Under the pieces are notes generated by a model that ran no database searches, was not told the origin of the DNA, and saw nothing but the letters and a program-made list of their open reading frames with translations. Positions 1-9,439 of a stretch of DNA of 36,048 bases are shown one piece after another (the first letter of the stretch is position 1; each line of letters begins with the position of its first letter). The DNA is from an uncultured Ruminococcus sp. (GTDB taxonomy: Bacteria; Bacillota; Clostridia; Oscillospirales; Ruminococcaceae). Location of the stretch: positions 1-36,048 of the forward strand of contig CASEUJ010000012.1 in assembly GCA_949291125.1 (NCBI GenBank), read 5' to 3'. Position numbers and translations under genes: made by a program.

Positions 1-68
1 ATCCCTCTCAAATATGTCTTATAGGTCTACTTTATAGTATATCATAATCCTGCTCATTTGTCAATAGA

Positions 69-92
69 AAATCGCCGAATTTACGGCGATTT
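69..92. terminator. Hairpin, probable terminator of a gene left of the window
   Basis: Nine-base-pair perfect stem AAATCGCCG/CGGCGATTT with a 6-nt AATTTA loop. The minus-strand side is followed by TTTTCTATT and the plus-strand side by an A-rich run, so it fits best as a terminator for minus-strand transcription, or as a boundary element. Apart from this hairpin I see no gene in positions 1-210; the first 60 bases are AT-rich without a clear reading frame. Confidence 0.5.
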
Positions 93-212
93 CAAAAAAT
101 TCTATTTCGTTAATTGAGAACACAAGTGGCAAAGTCGGGAAGAGTGAAATATGATTTTTGGGGAAATGGAAAATTTTACGTCATTTTTTTCAGATTTTTT
201 GTGCTTTTCCGG

Positions 213-241
213 TTGACGAATGCCGGATTTTGTGGTATAAT
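213..241 (+). promoter_or_regulatory. Sigma-A promoter of the dockerin peptidase gene
   Basis: -35 TTGACG (213-218), a 17-nt spacer and -10 TATAAT (236-241). The -10 is preceded by TGG, giving an extended -10 (TGN). Transcription should begin near 248, just before the leader hairpin at 254-287. Confidence 0.8.
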
Positions 242-253
242 ACAGACAGACCG

Positions 254-292
254 GAAACACCGCAGATTCAATCGCTCGCGGTGTTTCTTTTT
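254..292 (+). terminator. Leader hairpin plus U-tract, candidate attenuator
   Basis: Perfect 10-bp stem GAAACACCGC/GCGGTGTTTC (254-263 with 278-287) with a 14-nt loop, followed directly by TTTTT. It has the form of an intrinsic terminator but sits about 10 nt after the predicted transcription start and about 40 nt before the peptidase start codon. Most transcripts could therefore end early unless something prevents it. I see no known riboswitch fold; there is little room for a sensing domain. Confidence 0.55.
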
Positions 293-330
293 CACAGGAC
301 GTTTTGCGTATTCCTTTAGCGGAGGGAGTT

Positions 331-2388
331 ATGAAACATTTTTGGCGGATAAGAACATGGCTGTGCTGCGCTACCGCAGTGATGATGAGCGGATGGCTGG
401 GACAGTCTTTTTTCACGGCTGCGGCGGTATATCCTAGTGCTGCGGATTTTTCGCTGGCACAGATCACATGGGAACAAAACGGCGCATTGCTCGTCCCGGA
501 TGCTGTAGATGAAAATGGCGAAACGATTTCGTTTCCGGAAACAACAATGGATCCGGCGGTCGCTGCGATTTATGGCGCAGATCCGTTTCAAACGGAAGAC
601 TATCCCGAATCTTATAGTTTGTTGGATGTCGATGGTGAATGCTTTGTGACGTCGGTCAAGGATCAGGGAGAATCCGGGCTCTGCTGGGCGTATGCGGCGA
701 TGGGGGCATGCGAATCCGATATCCTTAAGCAAGGGCTTTCTGTGCCAGAATCATGGAAAAGCGATCGCGGCGAACTCGACCTCTCGGAGGCGTCACTGTC
801 GTGGTATATCTATACTAAACGGTTTCAGCTCGGCGATCTGGCGAGTGGGGACTATCTCATTCTGGACGGAAAAGGTGTCGGAGGCGGCAATGCGACCATT
901 GCAAGCTTTGCGCTTGCTGCCGGGATCGGTGCACAGCTGGAGTCCTATGCGCCGATGTCCGATTGGGATGAGGGTTATTCAGAATACCAGCGCTATACTT
1001 CCTATTATCAAATGGACAGCGCCGATATTATCTGGAAGTTGGAAAGCGGATCAAAAGATCTCATCAAGCAGTGGATTATGGAAACGGGTGCGGTAAGCGC
1101 ATCATACTATTCCGCTTCGAGCTATTATAATAACGGCACATCGAGCGCCTATTACCAAACACGTCATACCACGAATGATGCCGATCATGCTATTCTGATC
1201 GTGGGATGGGATGATAACTATGCGCGGGAGAACTTTTCCGCAAAAAGCCGTCCTTCTCGTGACGGCGCATGGCTTGTCCGCAACAGCTGGGGCACGGATG
1301 ATGCATATGAGGGCTATTTCTGGATGTCTTACGATGAGCCTTCATTGTGTGAACTAGCACGGTTTCAAATGTCTGAAAATCACGGCGACCAGATCCGTTA
1401 TCAATATGATGGCGGTGTGTCATATTCCGGCATTGTGACAAAGGCGGCGGCAAATATATTTACGGCAGAAAGCGATTGTACGCTACATACGGTCATGTTC
1501 CCGCTCAGTTCGCTCAATGCATCCGAGGTCGGCTATACTGTTTCTATCTACCGGCTCAACGATGACGCACAGTCGCCGGAAGACGGCACACTTGTTTCGG
1601 AAACCTCTGGGACGGCGGTCTACAGCGGCTATAAATCCATTGCGCTTGAAACGCCGGTACAGGTAGAAAAAGGCGAAAAATTTGCGGTGGTGCTGTCGCT
1701 TGAACGTGTACAGCTCAGCGACCGCCAGCCCTATACCACGGTCGAATCCAATATGGACGACACTGTCTCGTCACGCTGTCTGGTGCGTGATGGACAGAGT
1801 TTTGTCTGCGATGGAACCGGGACATGGTACGATATGACGGAGCTTCAACAGATGACGGATTCGAGTGGTAATTATGCCTATTCTCATCTCGGAAATGTGG
1901 CGCTGAAAGTACTGGCGGATAACGGGACTACACAAACCAATACTGCCCAGCTCGATGCTGCGCTCGCCTATGGGGCGCCAAACGAAAGTGCTGGGACGCT
2001 CTATAAGACAGCATATGATGCGGCGCTGTCACTGCCAGCAGATGCACAGCAGTGGGAGATCGACAACGCCGCAGAGAATCTGCTTGCCGGACTCGAACAT
2101 GATGGGTTTGTTACATTCCCACAGATGCTCTATCAGGCAGAAGATTATATGCTTGGCGATATCGATATGGATGGCAGTGTTACGATCCAGGACGCCTTTC
2201 AGGGGCTGATAACCTATACAAAATGGAACGCCGGAATCTTAGACACGCTTTTGCCGGGACAGACGGTGGCGGCAGATATCGATGGCGACGGAAAAATTTC
2301 CATTCAGGATGCATTTGCGATCTTGCTATATTATGCCAATGTGAGCGCCGGGAACGACCCCGACTGGAGTGAGATGATCAGGACTTAA
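331..2388 (+). CDS. Secreted papain-family (C1A) cysteine peptidase with C-terminal type I dockerin
   Basis: 685 aa from ATG 331, chosen over an upstream TTG because GGAGGGAG lies 3-10 nt before it and a signal peptide then starts the protein (basic MKHFWRIR, hydrophobic run, AAA near residue 31). The catalytic domain spans about 90-345: oxyanion Gln112, Cys118 in GLCWAYA, His286 in DADHAILIVGW and Asn318 in RNSWGT. Residues about 360-480 resemble the lectin-like beta domain often found behind bacterial C1A peptidases. Residues 608-685 form a dockerin: two Ca-binding repeats (DIDMDGSVTIQDAF and DIDGDGKISIQDAF) about 40 residues apart. Dockerins dock into scaffoldin cohesins, so the enzyme probably acts in or on an extracellular cellulosome-like complex. 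Its substrate cannot be told from sequence. Confidence 0.93.
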   Translation: MKHFWRIRTWLCCATAVMMSGWLGQSFFTAAAVYPSAADFSLAQITWEQNGALLVPDAVDENGETISFPETTMDPAVAAIYGADPFQTEDYPESYSLLDVDGECFVTSVKDQGESGLCWAYAAMGACESDILKQGLSVPESWKSDRGELDLSEASLSWYIYTKRFQLGDLASGDYLILDGKGVGGGNATIASFALAAGIGAQLESYAPMSDWDEGYSEYQRYTSYYQMDSADIIWKLESGSKDLIKQWIMETGAVSASYYSASSYYNNGTSSAYYQTRHTTNDADHAILIVGWDDNYARENFSAKSRPSRDGAWLVRNSWGTDDAYEGYFWMSYDEPSLCELARFQMSENHGDQIRYQYDGGVSYSGIVTKAAANIFTAESDCTLHTVMFPLSSLNASEVGYTVSIYRLNDDAQSPEDGTLVSETSGTAVYSGYKSIALETPVQVEKGEKFAVVLSLERVQLSDRQPYTTVESNMDDTVSSRCLVRDGQSFVCDGTGTWYDMTELQQMTDSSGNYAYSHLGNVALKVLADNGTTQTNTAQLDAALAYGAPNESAGTLYKTAYDAALSLPADAQQWEIDNAAENLLAGLEHDGFVTFPQMLYQAEDYMLGDIDMDGSVTIQDAFQGLITYTKWNAGILDTLLPGQTVAADIDGDGKISIQDAFAILLYYANVSAGNDPDWSEMIRT

Positions 2389-2504
2389 ACAGAGAAAGAT
2401 TTGTTCTGAGTCTTGTGATGCGGCGTAATCCATCGATTTACTTTGTGGTAAAACATTAAAATCTATTTGTGATTTAAGAGCCGGATGCAGCCAGTACCCT
2501 GCAC

Positions 2505-2525
2505 CGGCGCTTTTCGCGCCGTTTT
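2505..2525 (+). terminator. Intrinsic terminator after the peptidase gene
   Basis: Stem CGGCGC/GCGCCG with a TTTTC loop followed by TTTT. A competing upstream pairing (CCGG-TGCAG with CTGCA-CCGG, from about 2481) overlaps it. The 437-nt stretch 2389-2825 between the genes holds this terminator, the next promoter and a leader, and no gene. Confidence 0.6.
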
Positions 2526-2644
2526 GCAGAAAGTTTTACTGCGCTGCTGCATAGAATGGAAACAGAACTTGTCCTGACAGAAATTTCTCCTTCCGTATAT
2601 TTGACAAAAAATATATTATTTTAGAGTATTTTCTGAAAAAAGAC

Positions 2645-2673
2645 TTGTGTTTTGACGCGTTTCATGTTATAAT
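2645..2673 (+). promoter_or_regulatory. Promoter of the cellobiose phosphorylase gene
   Basis: -35 TTGTGT (2645-2650), 17-nt spacer, -10 TATAAT (2668-2673). Expected start near 2680 gives a leader of about 145 nt that begins with a 6-bp hairpin, GGCGAT/ATCGCC (2696-2701 with 2713-2718). A TTGACA at 2601 also exists but has no good -10 partner. Confidence 0.65.
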
Positions 2674-2825
2674 GAAACTGCTGATTGATGTGGAAGGCGA
2701 TGAATGAATGCTATCGCCCTCTGACGCGACGCACACACGTGGAGCGATGTGCCCGATGTTCTGGCAGCGCCATCGTTCCTAACCAAATTGGAAAAAACAA
2801 AAACATATGTAAAGGAGTTCGTACC

Positions 2826-5282
2826 ATGAAATTTGGCTATTTTGATGACGTGAACAAGGAATACGTCATTCAGAACCCGAAAACCCCGTATCCGTGGATC
2901 AACTATCTCGGCACACAGGAGTTCTTCTCCCTGATTTCTAACACTGCCGGCGGCTATCATTTTTATAAGGATGCCCGCCTGCGCCGGATTACTCGATATC
3001 GCTATAACAATGTGCCGGTTGATATGGGCGGCAGATATTTTTACCTCAAAGACGGCGATACCGTCTGGTCGCCGGGCTGGTCGCCGGTCAAGACGGAACT
3101 TGACGCTTACACCTGCCGTCATGGTATGGGTTATACCGTGATCTCTGGCAAGAAGAACGATGTTTCCGCAGAAGTGACTTTTTTCGTGCCGCAGAACTAC
3201 AACGGTGAGATTCAGAGTATGGTGCTCAAGAATGAGGGCAGCACCTCTAAGACCTTAAAGCTGTTTTCTTTCATTGAGTGGTGCCTTTGGGACGCACAGG
3301 ATGACTCCACCAACTTCCAGCGTAATTTCAACACCGGTACGGTCGAGATCGAGGGAGCGACGATCTATCACAAAACCGAATACCGCGATCGCCGTAACCA
3401 CTTTGCATTCTACACCGTAAACGATTCCATCGATGGTTATGACACTGACAGAGAGAGTTTCTTGGGTCTCTACAACGGCTTTGACGCACCACAGGTTGTC
3501 GCTGCCGGCAAGGCATCGGATTCAGTGGCAGATGGCTGGTCGCCGATCGCTTCCCACTACAAGGAAATCACTCTGGCGCCGGGCGAGTCCAAACAGCTGA
3601 TCTTCATCCTCGGCTATGTGGAAAATCCGAAGGATGAAAAGTGGAACGCAGACGGCACTATGAACAAGTCTCGCGCTTATGCGATGATGGAACAGTATAA
3701 CACACCGGAAAAAGTAGACGCAGCGCTCATGGAACTCAAGGAAATGTGGGACAACCTGCTCTCGAAGTACAGCGTCAAGACGCCGGATGACAAGATGAAC
3801 CGTATGGTCAACATCTGGAATCAGTATCAGTGCATGGTAACCTTTAATATGTCCCGTTCGGCATCCTATTTTGAAAGTGGTATTGGCCGCGGCATGGGCT
3901 TTCGGGATTCCAACCAGGATCTGTTGGGCTTTGTACACCAGATCCCGGATCGTGCAAGAGAGCGTCTGATTGATCTCGCTTCTACACAGCTGGAAGACGG
4001 CGGATGCTATCACCAGTACCAGCCGCTTACCAAGAAGGGGAACAACGAGATCGGCGGCGACTTCTCCGATGATCCGCTGTGGATGATCCTGTCAGTTGCC
4101 GCTTATATCAAGGAAACCGGCGACTATACCATTCTCGACGAAATGGTGCCGTATGACAACGATGCATCCAAGGCGAAGACCATGATGGATCATCTCGAAA
4201 AGAGCTTCTTCCATGTAGCGGAAAATGTAGGTCCTCACGGACTGCCGCTGGCAATGCGTGCGGACTGGAACGACTGTATCAACCTGTCGTGCTTCTCCGA
4301 TGAGCCGGGCGAATCCTTCCAGACTTCAACTTCTCCAAAGTATGGTGAAGAGAAGTATTCAAAGGTCGCAGAGTCGATCATGGTGGCTGCTCTGTTCACC
4401 TATGCAGGTCCTGAGTATGTGACAATGTGCCGCAAAAGGGGCGACAATGCCGGCGCGGACAAGGCGCAGGCTGCGATTGATCTGATGAAGAAGAACATCA
4501 TGGAATACGGCTGGGATGGCGAATGGTTCCTTCGTGCATACGATGACTTCGGCAGAAAGATGGGCTCCAATGAATGTGAAGAAGGTAAGATTTTCATCGA
4601 ACCGCAGGGCTTTGCTGTTATGGGCGGCTGTGGTAAGGAAACTGGCGCAGACCTCAAGGCGCTCGAGAGTGTAGACAAGTGGCTCAATTCCGAGCACGGT
4701 CTGGTATTGAATCAGCCGGCATTCACTAAGTATTACATCGAATACGGCGAAATCTCTACCTATCCGGGCGGCTATAAGGAAAATGCCGGCATCTTCTGCC
4801 ACAACAATGCATGGATCATCTGTGCCGAGGCATTTGTTGGTCATGGTGACAAGGCGTTTGAATATTACAGCAAAATTGCGCCGGCTTATCGTGAAGAGAA
4901 GTATTCTGATCTCCACCGCACCGAGCCGTATGTATACGCACAGATGATCGCCGGTAAGGATGCTAAGCGTCACGGCGAAGCAAAGAACAGTTGGCTCACT
5001 GGTACTGCAGCATGGAACTTTGTGGCTGTTTCTCAGTACATCCTAGGTGTGATTCCGGATTGGGATGGTCTGAAGATTGATCCGTCGATTCCGCACGAAT
5101 GGGATGGATTTACGGTATCGCGTACTTTCCGCGGCGATATCTACGATGTCACCGTCAAGAACCCGAACCACGTCTGCAAGGGCGTCGTATCGGTAACGGT
5201 AGATGGCAAGGCAATCGAAGGCAATGTTCTGCCGGTATTCGGCGACGGTGCACATCATACCGTAGAGGTTGTTATGGGCTAA
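2826..5282 (+). CDS. Cellobiose phosphorylase (GH94)
   Basis: 818 aa, the usual length for intracellular cellobiose phosphorylases (about 810-830). It splits cellobiose with phosphate into alpha-glucose 1-phosphate and glucose, saving ATP. Start ATG 2826 is set by AAAGGAG 7 nt upstream and by the family-typical N-terminus MKFGYFDD; the frame is open further upstream but without an RBS. Residues 1-about 290 are the beta-sandwich domain, followed by a linker and the (alpha/alpha)6 barrel. The catalytic acid is Asp483 in [10 protein letters not shown]. Substrate-site segments [14 protein letters not shown] (about 352-365) and [14 protein letters not shown] (about 392-405) are present. There is no signal peptide, so it is cytoplasmic and presumably acts on imported cellodextrins. 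Closely related cellodextrin phosphorylase is longer, which favours cellobiose as substrate. Confidence 0.93.
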   Translation: MKFGYFDDVNKEYVIQNPKTPYPWINYLGTQEFFSLISNTAGGYHFYKDARLRRITRYRYNNVPVDMGGRYFYLKDGDTVWSPGWSPVKTELDAYTCRHGMGYTVISGKKNDVSAEVTFFVPQNYNGEIQSMVLKNEGSTSKTLKLFSFIEWCLWDAQDDSTNFQRNFNTGTVEIEGATIYHKTEYRDRRNHFAFYTVNDSIDGYDTDRESFLGLYNGFDAPQVVAAGKASDSVADGWSPIASHYKEITLAPGESKQLIFILGYVENPKDEKWNADGTMNKSRAYAMMEQYNTPEKVDAALMELKEMWDNLLSKYSVKTPDDKMNRMVNIWNQYQCMVTFNMSRSASYFESGIGRGMGFRDSNQDLLGFVHQIPDRARERLIDLASTQLEDGGCYHQYQPLTKKGNNEIGGDFSDDPLWMILSVAAYIKETGDYTILDEMVPYDNDASKAKTMMDHLEKSFFHVAENVGPHGLPLAMRADWNDCINLSCFSDEPGESFQTSTSPKYGEEKYSKVAESIMVAALFTYAGPEYVTMCRKRGDNAGADKAQAAIDLMKKNIMEYGWDGEWFLRAYDDFGRKMGSNECEEGKIFIEPQGFAVMGGCGKETGADLKALESVDKWLNSEHGLVLNQPAFTKYYIEYGEISTYPGGYKENAGIFCHNNAWIICAEAFVGHGDKAFEYYSKIAPAYREEKYSDLHRTEPYVYAQMIAGKDAKRHGEAKNSWLTGTAAWNFVAVSQYILGVIPDWDGLKIDPSIPHEWDGFTVSRTFRGDIYDVTVKNPNHVCKGVVSVTVDGKAIEGNVLPVFGDGAHHTVEVVMG

Positions 5283-5315
5283 TGATTTACTGAAATAAAT
5301 TGTACGCAAAACGGG

Positions 5316-5351
5316 AAAAGGCAGGTTCGACAAAATCGGATCCTGCCTTTT
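5316..5351 (+). terminator. Intrinsic terminator after the cellobiose phosphorylase gene
   Basis: Perfect 10-bp stem AAAAGGCAGG/CCTGCCTTTT (5316-5325 with 5342-5351), 16-nt loop, right arm ending in TTTT. The next gene starts only 25 nt later with no clear promoter between, so it may depend on readthrough. Confidence 0.75.
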
Positions 5352-5375
5352 CGTATGAAGGGAGCGTGAAAACAC

Positions 5376-5933
5376 ATGTGGCTTTACGCACAATATGTTC
5401 CGGATTGTGGTAAAGATGCCCAACACAATGTCGCACATACACTTTTCAAGCAGGCTGTGGAAACGCATTATCAGATTCCACTGTCACCTCTCGAACGCGG
5501 AGAACACGGAAAGCCCTTTATCCCGACACACCCGGAGATCGCATTTAATCTTAGCCATTGCGATGGACTTGCCGTGTGCCTGATCGGACATGCCAGGGCA
5601 GTTGGCGTAGATGCCGAACTGATCCGTCCGAGGCGTCAGGGTGTTCTGCGGCGTGCATTTTCCACAGAAGAAGCAGAACTTGTGGAAAGCAGTATCGATC
5701 CGGACGAGCTGTTCTTTCGCTACTGGACGCTAAAGGAGAGCTATGTCAAAGCGATCGGCGTCGGGATCTCCTATCCGCTGCGGGAAGTCTGTTTTCGGAT
5801 TCGGGATGATCGGATCTGGTCGTCTGTTTCCGGCTTCCAGTTTGCACAGTTTCGTCTCGACGGCAGATGGATCGTTTCATGTTGTGTTCCAGAGGATGCA
5901 TCTATGCCGGAACAAGTCCTTTTTATGCAATGA
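5376..5933 (+). CDS. 4'-phosphopantetheinyl transferase, Sfp superfamily
   Basis: 185 aa. It would move the phosphopantetheine arm of coenzyme A onto a serine of carrier proteins. Signature motifs: GVDAE (residues 77-81, Mg-binding Asp/Glu), and WTLKES (117-122) followed by YVKAIG. The N-terminal PLSPLERGEHGKP and FNLSH match the CoA-binding region of the family. The protein is shorter than Sfp (about 225 aa) but has all core motifs. ATG 5376 is preceded by AAGGGAGCG. No polyketide, non-ribosomal peptide or fatty-acid synthase genes are near, so the target is unknown: the housekeeping acyl carrier protein, or a biosynthetic cluster elsewhere. Confidence 0.88.
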   Translation: MWLYAQYVPDCGKDAQHNVAHTLFKQAVETHYQIPLSPLERGEHGKPFIPTHPEIAFNLSHCDGLAVCLIGHARAVGVDAELIRPRRQGVLRRAFSTEEAELVESSIDPDELFFRYWTLKESYVKAIGVGISYPLREVCFRIRDDRIWSSVSGFQFAQFRLDGRWIVSCCVPEDASMPEQVLFMQ

Positions 5934-5941
5934 TATAATAC

Positions 5942-5970
5942 TTGCCGATCCTGTCATTTTGTGGTATACT
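5942..5970 (+). promoter_or_regulatory. Promoter of radA
   Basis: -35 TTGCCG (5942-5947), 17-nt spacer, -10 TATACT (5965-5970) preceded by TGG (extended -10). It begins right after the phosphopantetheinyl transferase stop codon and leaves a short leader of about 30 nt. Confidence 0.65.
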
Positions 5971-6008
5971 ATAAGGCAACACCAACTCTCAGAAAAAGGA
6001 GCATCGTC

Positions 6009-7418
6009 ATGCCAAAATCCAAAACAATTTACCGCTGTACCAACTGCGGCTATGAAAGCGCCAAATGGAACGGCAAATGTCCGTCCTGCGGCGCGTGGAA
6101 TACACTCGAAGAAGATGTGCCGCTTCCGACATCTGCCGCCGCCGGAACAGCACGCCGCAAGCCGGTCGATCTCAGCGCAAAGATTCAGGCGCTGGGCGAA
6201 GTCGATACCACTGCCGATGTGCGGTATCACACGGGTGTCGGCGAACTCGATCGCGTGTTGGGCGGCGGACTGGTGCGCGGTTCGATTGTCCTGCTTGGCG
6301 GTGAGCCCGGCATCGGGAAAAGTACGCTCCTATTGCAGATATGCCAGTATTTCGGAAAGTTGCATACGGTGTTGTATGTTTCCGGAGAAGAATCTGCCAA
6401 ACAGATCAAACTGCGTGCCCAGCGCCTTGGCGTGACTACTGATAATCTCTATCTTCTAACTGTGACGGATGCCCAGAGCATCTGCGACACCATTGCCATC
6501 CAGCGCCCTGAAATCGTCATCATCGATTCGATCCAGACCATGCATCTCGAGGCGACCTCCTCCAGTCCCGGAAGCTTGACGCAGGTGCGTGAATGCACCA
6601 ACCTCTTTATGCAGACCGCCAAACAGCTCGATATTCCGATCTTTATCGTCGGCCACGTCAACAAGGACGGCGCCATTGCCGGGCCAAAGGTCATGGAACA
6701 TATTGTGGATACAGTTCTATATTTTGAAGGAGAACGCAACCTCTCCTATCGATTGCTCCGGGCGGTGAAAAATCGCTATGGATCGACCAATGAGATCGGC
6801 GTCTTTGAGATGCAGGACAGTGGTCTGCATGAAGTTCCGAACCCATCGGCAATGCTTTTGGATGGTAGACCCCACGGAGTGTCCGGAACTTGTGTGAGCT
6901 GTATGATGGAGGGCTCGCGTCCCATTTTAGCGGAAATCCAAGTACTTGCCACAAAGAGCGGATTTTCTGCACCGCGCCGCCAGACTCAAGGCTTTGATTA
7001 TAGCCGGATGGTCATTTTGATTGCTGTGCTGGAAAAACACTTGGGACTGTTCTACGGTACGCTTGATGTCTATCTGAATGTCGTTGGCGGCTTTAAGCTT
7101 GATGAACCGGCGGGGGACTTAGCGGTGGCATTGTGCCTTTATTCATCGCTTGTGGATAAGCCGATTTCGGAACAGACCGTTGCTTTCGGTGAAGTGGGTC
7201 TAGGCGGCGAAGTCCGCGGCATCTCTCATATCCGCCAACGTGTGCGTGAGGCACAACGTATGGGCTTCACGCGCTGTATTGTGCCGCACCAGTGCCTTCA
7301 GGAATTAAAGGGTGGCAGCTATCAGATCCGCATTGCCGGTGTACGCAATCTGCGTCAGGCGTTTTCGGTGCTGGAAAAGGACGCGAAAGCACGTGCTGAA
7401 GCCGAAAAGCAGGCATAG
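6009..7418 (+). CDS. radA: DNA repair protein RadA (Sms)
   Basis: 469 aa. RadA is a hexameric RecA-like helicase that processes recombination branches. Domains in order: a zinc finger with Cys10, Cys13, Cys24 and Cys27; an ATPase core with Walker A GGEPGIGKST (about 97-106) and Walker B-like IVIIDSIQT; the RadA-specific KNRFG-type motif, here KNRYG; and a C-terminal Lon-protease-like domain starting around AVLEKHLG. Start ATG 6009 is chosen because AAAAAGGA lies 8 nt upstream and the zinc finger then sits at the normal distance from the N-terminus; the 48 upstream in-frame bases contain the promoter region. Confidence 0.97.
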   Translation: MPKSKTIYRCTNCGYESAKWNGKCPSCGAWNTLEEDVPLPTSAAAGTARRKPVDLSAKIQALGEVDTTADVRYHTGVGELDRVLGGGLVRGSIVLLGGEPGIGKSTLLLQICQYFGKLHTVLYVSGEESAKQIKLRAQRLGVTTDNLYLLTVTDAQSICDTIAIQRPEIVIIDSIQTMHLEATSSSPGSLTQVRECTNLFMQTAKQLDIPIFIVGHVNKDGAIAGPKVMEHIVDTVLYFEGERNLSYRLLRAVKNRYGSTNEIGVFEMQDSGLHEVPNPSAMLLDGRPHGVSGTCVSCMMEGSRPILAEIQVLATKSGFSAPRRQTQGFDYSRMVILIAVLEKHLGLFYGTLDVYLNVVGGFKLDEPAGDLAVALCLYSSLVDKPISEQTVAFGEVGLGGEVRGISHIRQRVREAQRMGFTRCIVPHQCLQELKGGSYQIRIAGVRNLRQAFSVLEKDAKARAEAEKQA

Positions 7419-7457
7419 AACCAGCACCGGAATGAAAACAGGACAAAACAGAGCAAA

Positions 7458-7497
7458 AACCCGGATGCATTCAGCGAAACCGCTGTGCATCCGGGTT
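7458..7497. terminator. Bidirectional terminator between radA and glgB
   Basis: Perfect 12-bp outer stem AACCCGGATGCA/TGCATCCGGGTT (7458-7469 with 7486-7497), extended by an inner CAGCG/CGCTG stem with an AAAC loop. Flanks are AAAAA on the left (a U-run for the minus strand) and TTATGTGTTTT on the right. It serves the two convergent genes. Confidence 0.85.
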
Positions 7498-7533
7498 ATG
7501 TGTTTTAGCTGAATTCAAATCACCAGTGCTCGT

Positions 7534-9345
7534 TTATTCCGGTAAGATCCGCAGCATGATTCCGGAAAACGGCGGTAGTGAAATCGTAAATATATTGCCA
7601 TCGCGCGTCTTTGTCCCGCGGATGACAGCAGTGTCTGCCTTTACCGTCCCATGGAATCGTTCCCACTCAGTATGTAACAGCGGTTTGAGCGCACCACACT
7701 TTGGGACACTGAACGTGTATTCTTCCGTCCGTTCATCGGATAAGTGCAGCAGGATCAGAAGGCGGCTGTTTCCAGCACGGCGTTCGATCGCATAGATACA
7801 CCGCTCTTCCTGATGACAGTCGAGCCATTCAAATCCGTTTGTTTCATAGTCCGCCGCATAGAGTGCCGGCTCGGTGAGGTAGAGGTGATTGAGCGCATCG
7901 ATATAGTGGGAAAATGCATCATGGATGGGATAGGAGAGAATGTTCCAGTCTTGTTCCTGCTGTTCTGTCCATTCTCTCAGCTGACCGAATTCGCTGCCCA
8001 TAAATACCAACTTCTTGCCGGGGTGGGCATACATGTATAAATAGAGTGCGCGCGCCTGCGGAAACTTCTGGTCATAGTCGCCGAACATTTTCTGTAAGAT
8101 CGTCGCCTTGCCGTGGACATTTTCATCGTGGGACAGTGGCAGCAGATAATGCTCGTTCGGGAAATAGAACATAGAAAATGTGAGCTTGTGGTAATCGTGT
8201 TTGCGTTCCCACGGGTACTGGCGGAAAAAATTCAGCGTATCGTTCATCCAACCCATGTCCCACTTGTAATCAAAGCCCAATCCGCCTTGTTCTACCGGTT
8301 TTGTCACGCCCTGATAATTGGACGAGTCTTCTGCGATCAGCATGGCATCTGGCTGGCGTTGGCGCAATCCTTGGTTCATGCGCTGTAAGAAGGTGATGCT
8401 TGCCGGATTGACGCCACGGTATTCTTCACCGCCCCAGTAGATCAGGCGACTGACGGCATCCATCCGCAGACCGTCGAAGTGGAATACCGACAGCCAGAAG
8501 TTGGCGTTCGACTGGAGAAAGCTGCACACTTCGCCTCGGGCATGGATAAAGTTACAGCTGCCCCATTCGCTGTAGTTGTCCTCTTTTTCCGGATATTCAT
8601 AGAGTGTTGTACCATCATAGTGATTGAGGGCATAGCCATCTACAGCAAAATGTACCGGCACAAAGTCGAGGATTACACCGATTCCGGCACGGTGACAGGT
8701 ATCGACCAGCTGCATCAGCTGATGCGCTGTGCCATAGCGCGATGTCGGGCTGAAAAATCCGGTACTCTGATATCCCCATGAACAGTCCGCCGGATGTTCG
8801 CTCAGCGGCATGAATTCGATGTAGTTATAGCCGTGCTGCTTGACGTATGCCACGAGCTTCGGTGCGATCTCCTCATAGCTGTACCAGCCGTTTTCATCGT
8901 CGGGATTGGTGTGCCACGAGCCAAGGTGGACTTCATAGATGTTAACCGGCTTGTGCCTGTGATCCTTCCGCCGGCGCATCCACGCTTCATCGTGGAAGGT
9001 ATAGCTTGAAAGATCGCGGATGATCGAGGCGTTTTTGGGCCTCAGCTCCATGCCGAATCCGTATGGATCGCAGTGGTCGATTGTTTCGCCATTCGGATTT
9101 TGCGGTGTGATGCGATATTTGTACATTTCGCCGGGGAGCGCATCCGGCACGGTGATCTCATAGAGGCCGCCGTCGTGAATGCGTTTCATCGGGATCGGCT
9201 CCCAGTCGCCGCCCTCCCAGATCAGCGAAACTTTCGCAGCATTCGGCGCAAGCGTGCGGAACACAACGCCGTCATCTGTGAGATGTGCGCCGAAATAGGT
9301 GTGCGCATCAAAGGCGTTTCCCAGAAAAAACTGATGGATGTCCAT
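7534..9345 (-). CDS. glgB: 1,4-alpha-glucan (glycogen) branching enzyme, GH13 with CBM48
   Basis: 603 aa. It cuts alpha-1,4 glucan chains and re-attaches them by alpha-1,6 links. N-terminal CBM48 fold about 15-105 (THYFGAHLTDDGVVFRTLAP, EMYKYRI, DPYGF), then the GH13 barrel: EVHLGSW and YIEFMPLSEHP as in the branching-enzyme family, nucleophile Asp296 in DGLRMDAV, general acid Glu339 in LIAEDSS, and Asp407 in LSHDE. GVTKPVEQGGLGFDYKWDMGWMND is typical of GlgB rather than other GH13 enzymes. The start ATG at 9345 has AAAGGAGA upstream. No other glg gene is adjacent. It is transcribed from the promoter at 9393-9421 and diverges from a TetR-type gene. Confidence 0.96.
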   Translation of the reverse strand: MDIHQFFLGNAFDAHTYFGAHLTDDGVVFRTLAPNAAKVSLIWEGGDWEPIPMKRIHDGGLYEITVPDALPGEMYKYRITPQNPNGETIDHCDPYGFGMELRPKNASIIRDLSSYTFHDEAWMRRRKDHRHKPVNIYEVHLGSWHTNPDDENGWYSYEEIAPKLVAYVKQHGYNYIEFMPLSEHPADCSWGYQSTGFFSPTSRYGTAHQLMQLVDTCHRAGIGVILDFVPVHFAVDGYALNHYDGTTLYEYPEKEDNYSEWGSCNFIHARGEVCSFLQSNANFWLSVFHFDGLRMDAVSRLIYWGGEEYRGVNPASITFLQRMNQGLRQRQPDAMLIAEDSSNYQGVTKPVEQGGLGFDYKWDMGWMNDTLNFFRQYPWERKHDYHKLTFSMFYFPNEHYLLPLSHDENVHGKATILQKMFGDYDQKFPQARALYLYMYAHPGKKLVFMGSEFGQLREWTEQQEQDWNILSYPIHDAFSHYIDALNHLYLTEPALYAADYETNGFEWLDCHQEERCIYAIERRAGNSRLLILLHLSDERTEEYTFSVPKCGALKPLLHTEWERFHGTVKADTAVIRGTKTRDGNIFTISLPPFSGIMLRILPE

Positions 9346-9392
9346 AGAAAAATTCTCCTTTGCGGTTGCATTTTGTCGAGCTATCTGATATT

Positions 9393-9421
9393 ATTATAAG
9401 GTGTTTTTCGAGAAAAAACAA
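9393..9421 (-). promoter_or_regulatory. Promoter of glgB
   Basis: Read on the minus strand: -35 TTGTTT (9416-9421), 17-nt spacer, -10 TATAAT (9393-9398). The palindromic operator at 9440-9455 lies just upstream of the -35, a position from which a bound protein could affect this promoter. Confidence 0.7.
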
Positions 9422-9439
9422 GTGCGTATGCAGGCGAAG

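Noticed and set aside
2685-2825. In-frame upstream extension of the cellobiose phosphorylase gene
   Set aside because: The stretch has no RBS, lies at the start of the predicted leader and is not part of the family; ATG 2826 has a strong RBS.
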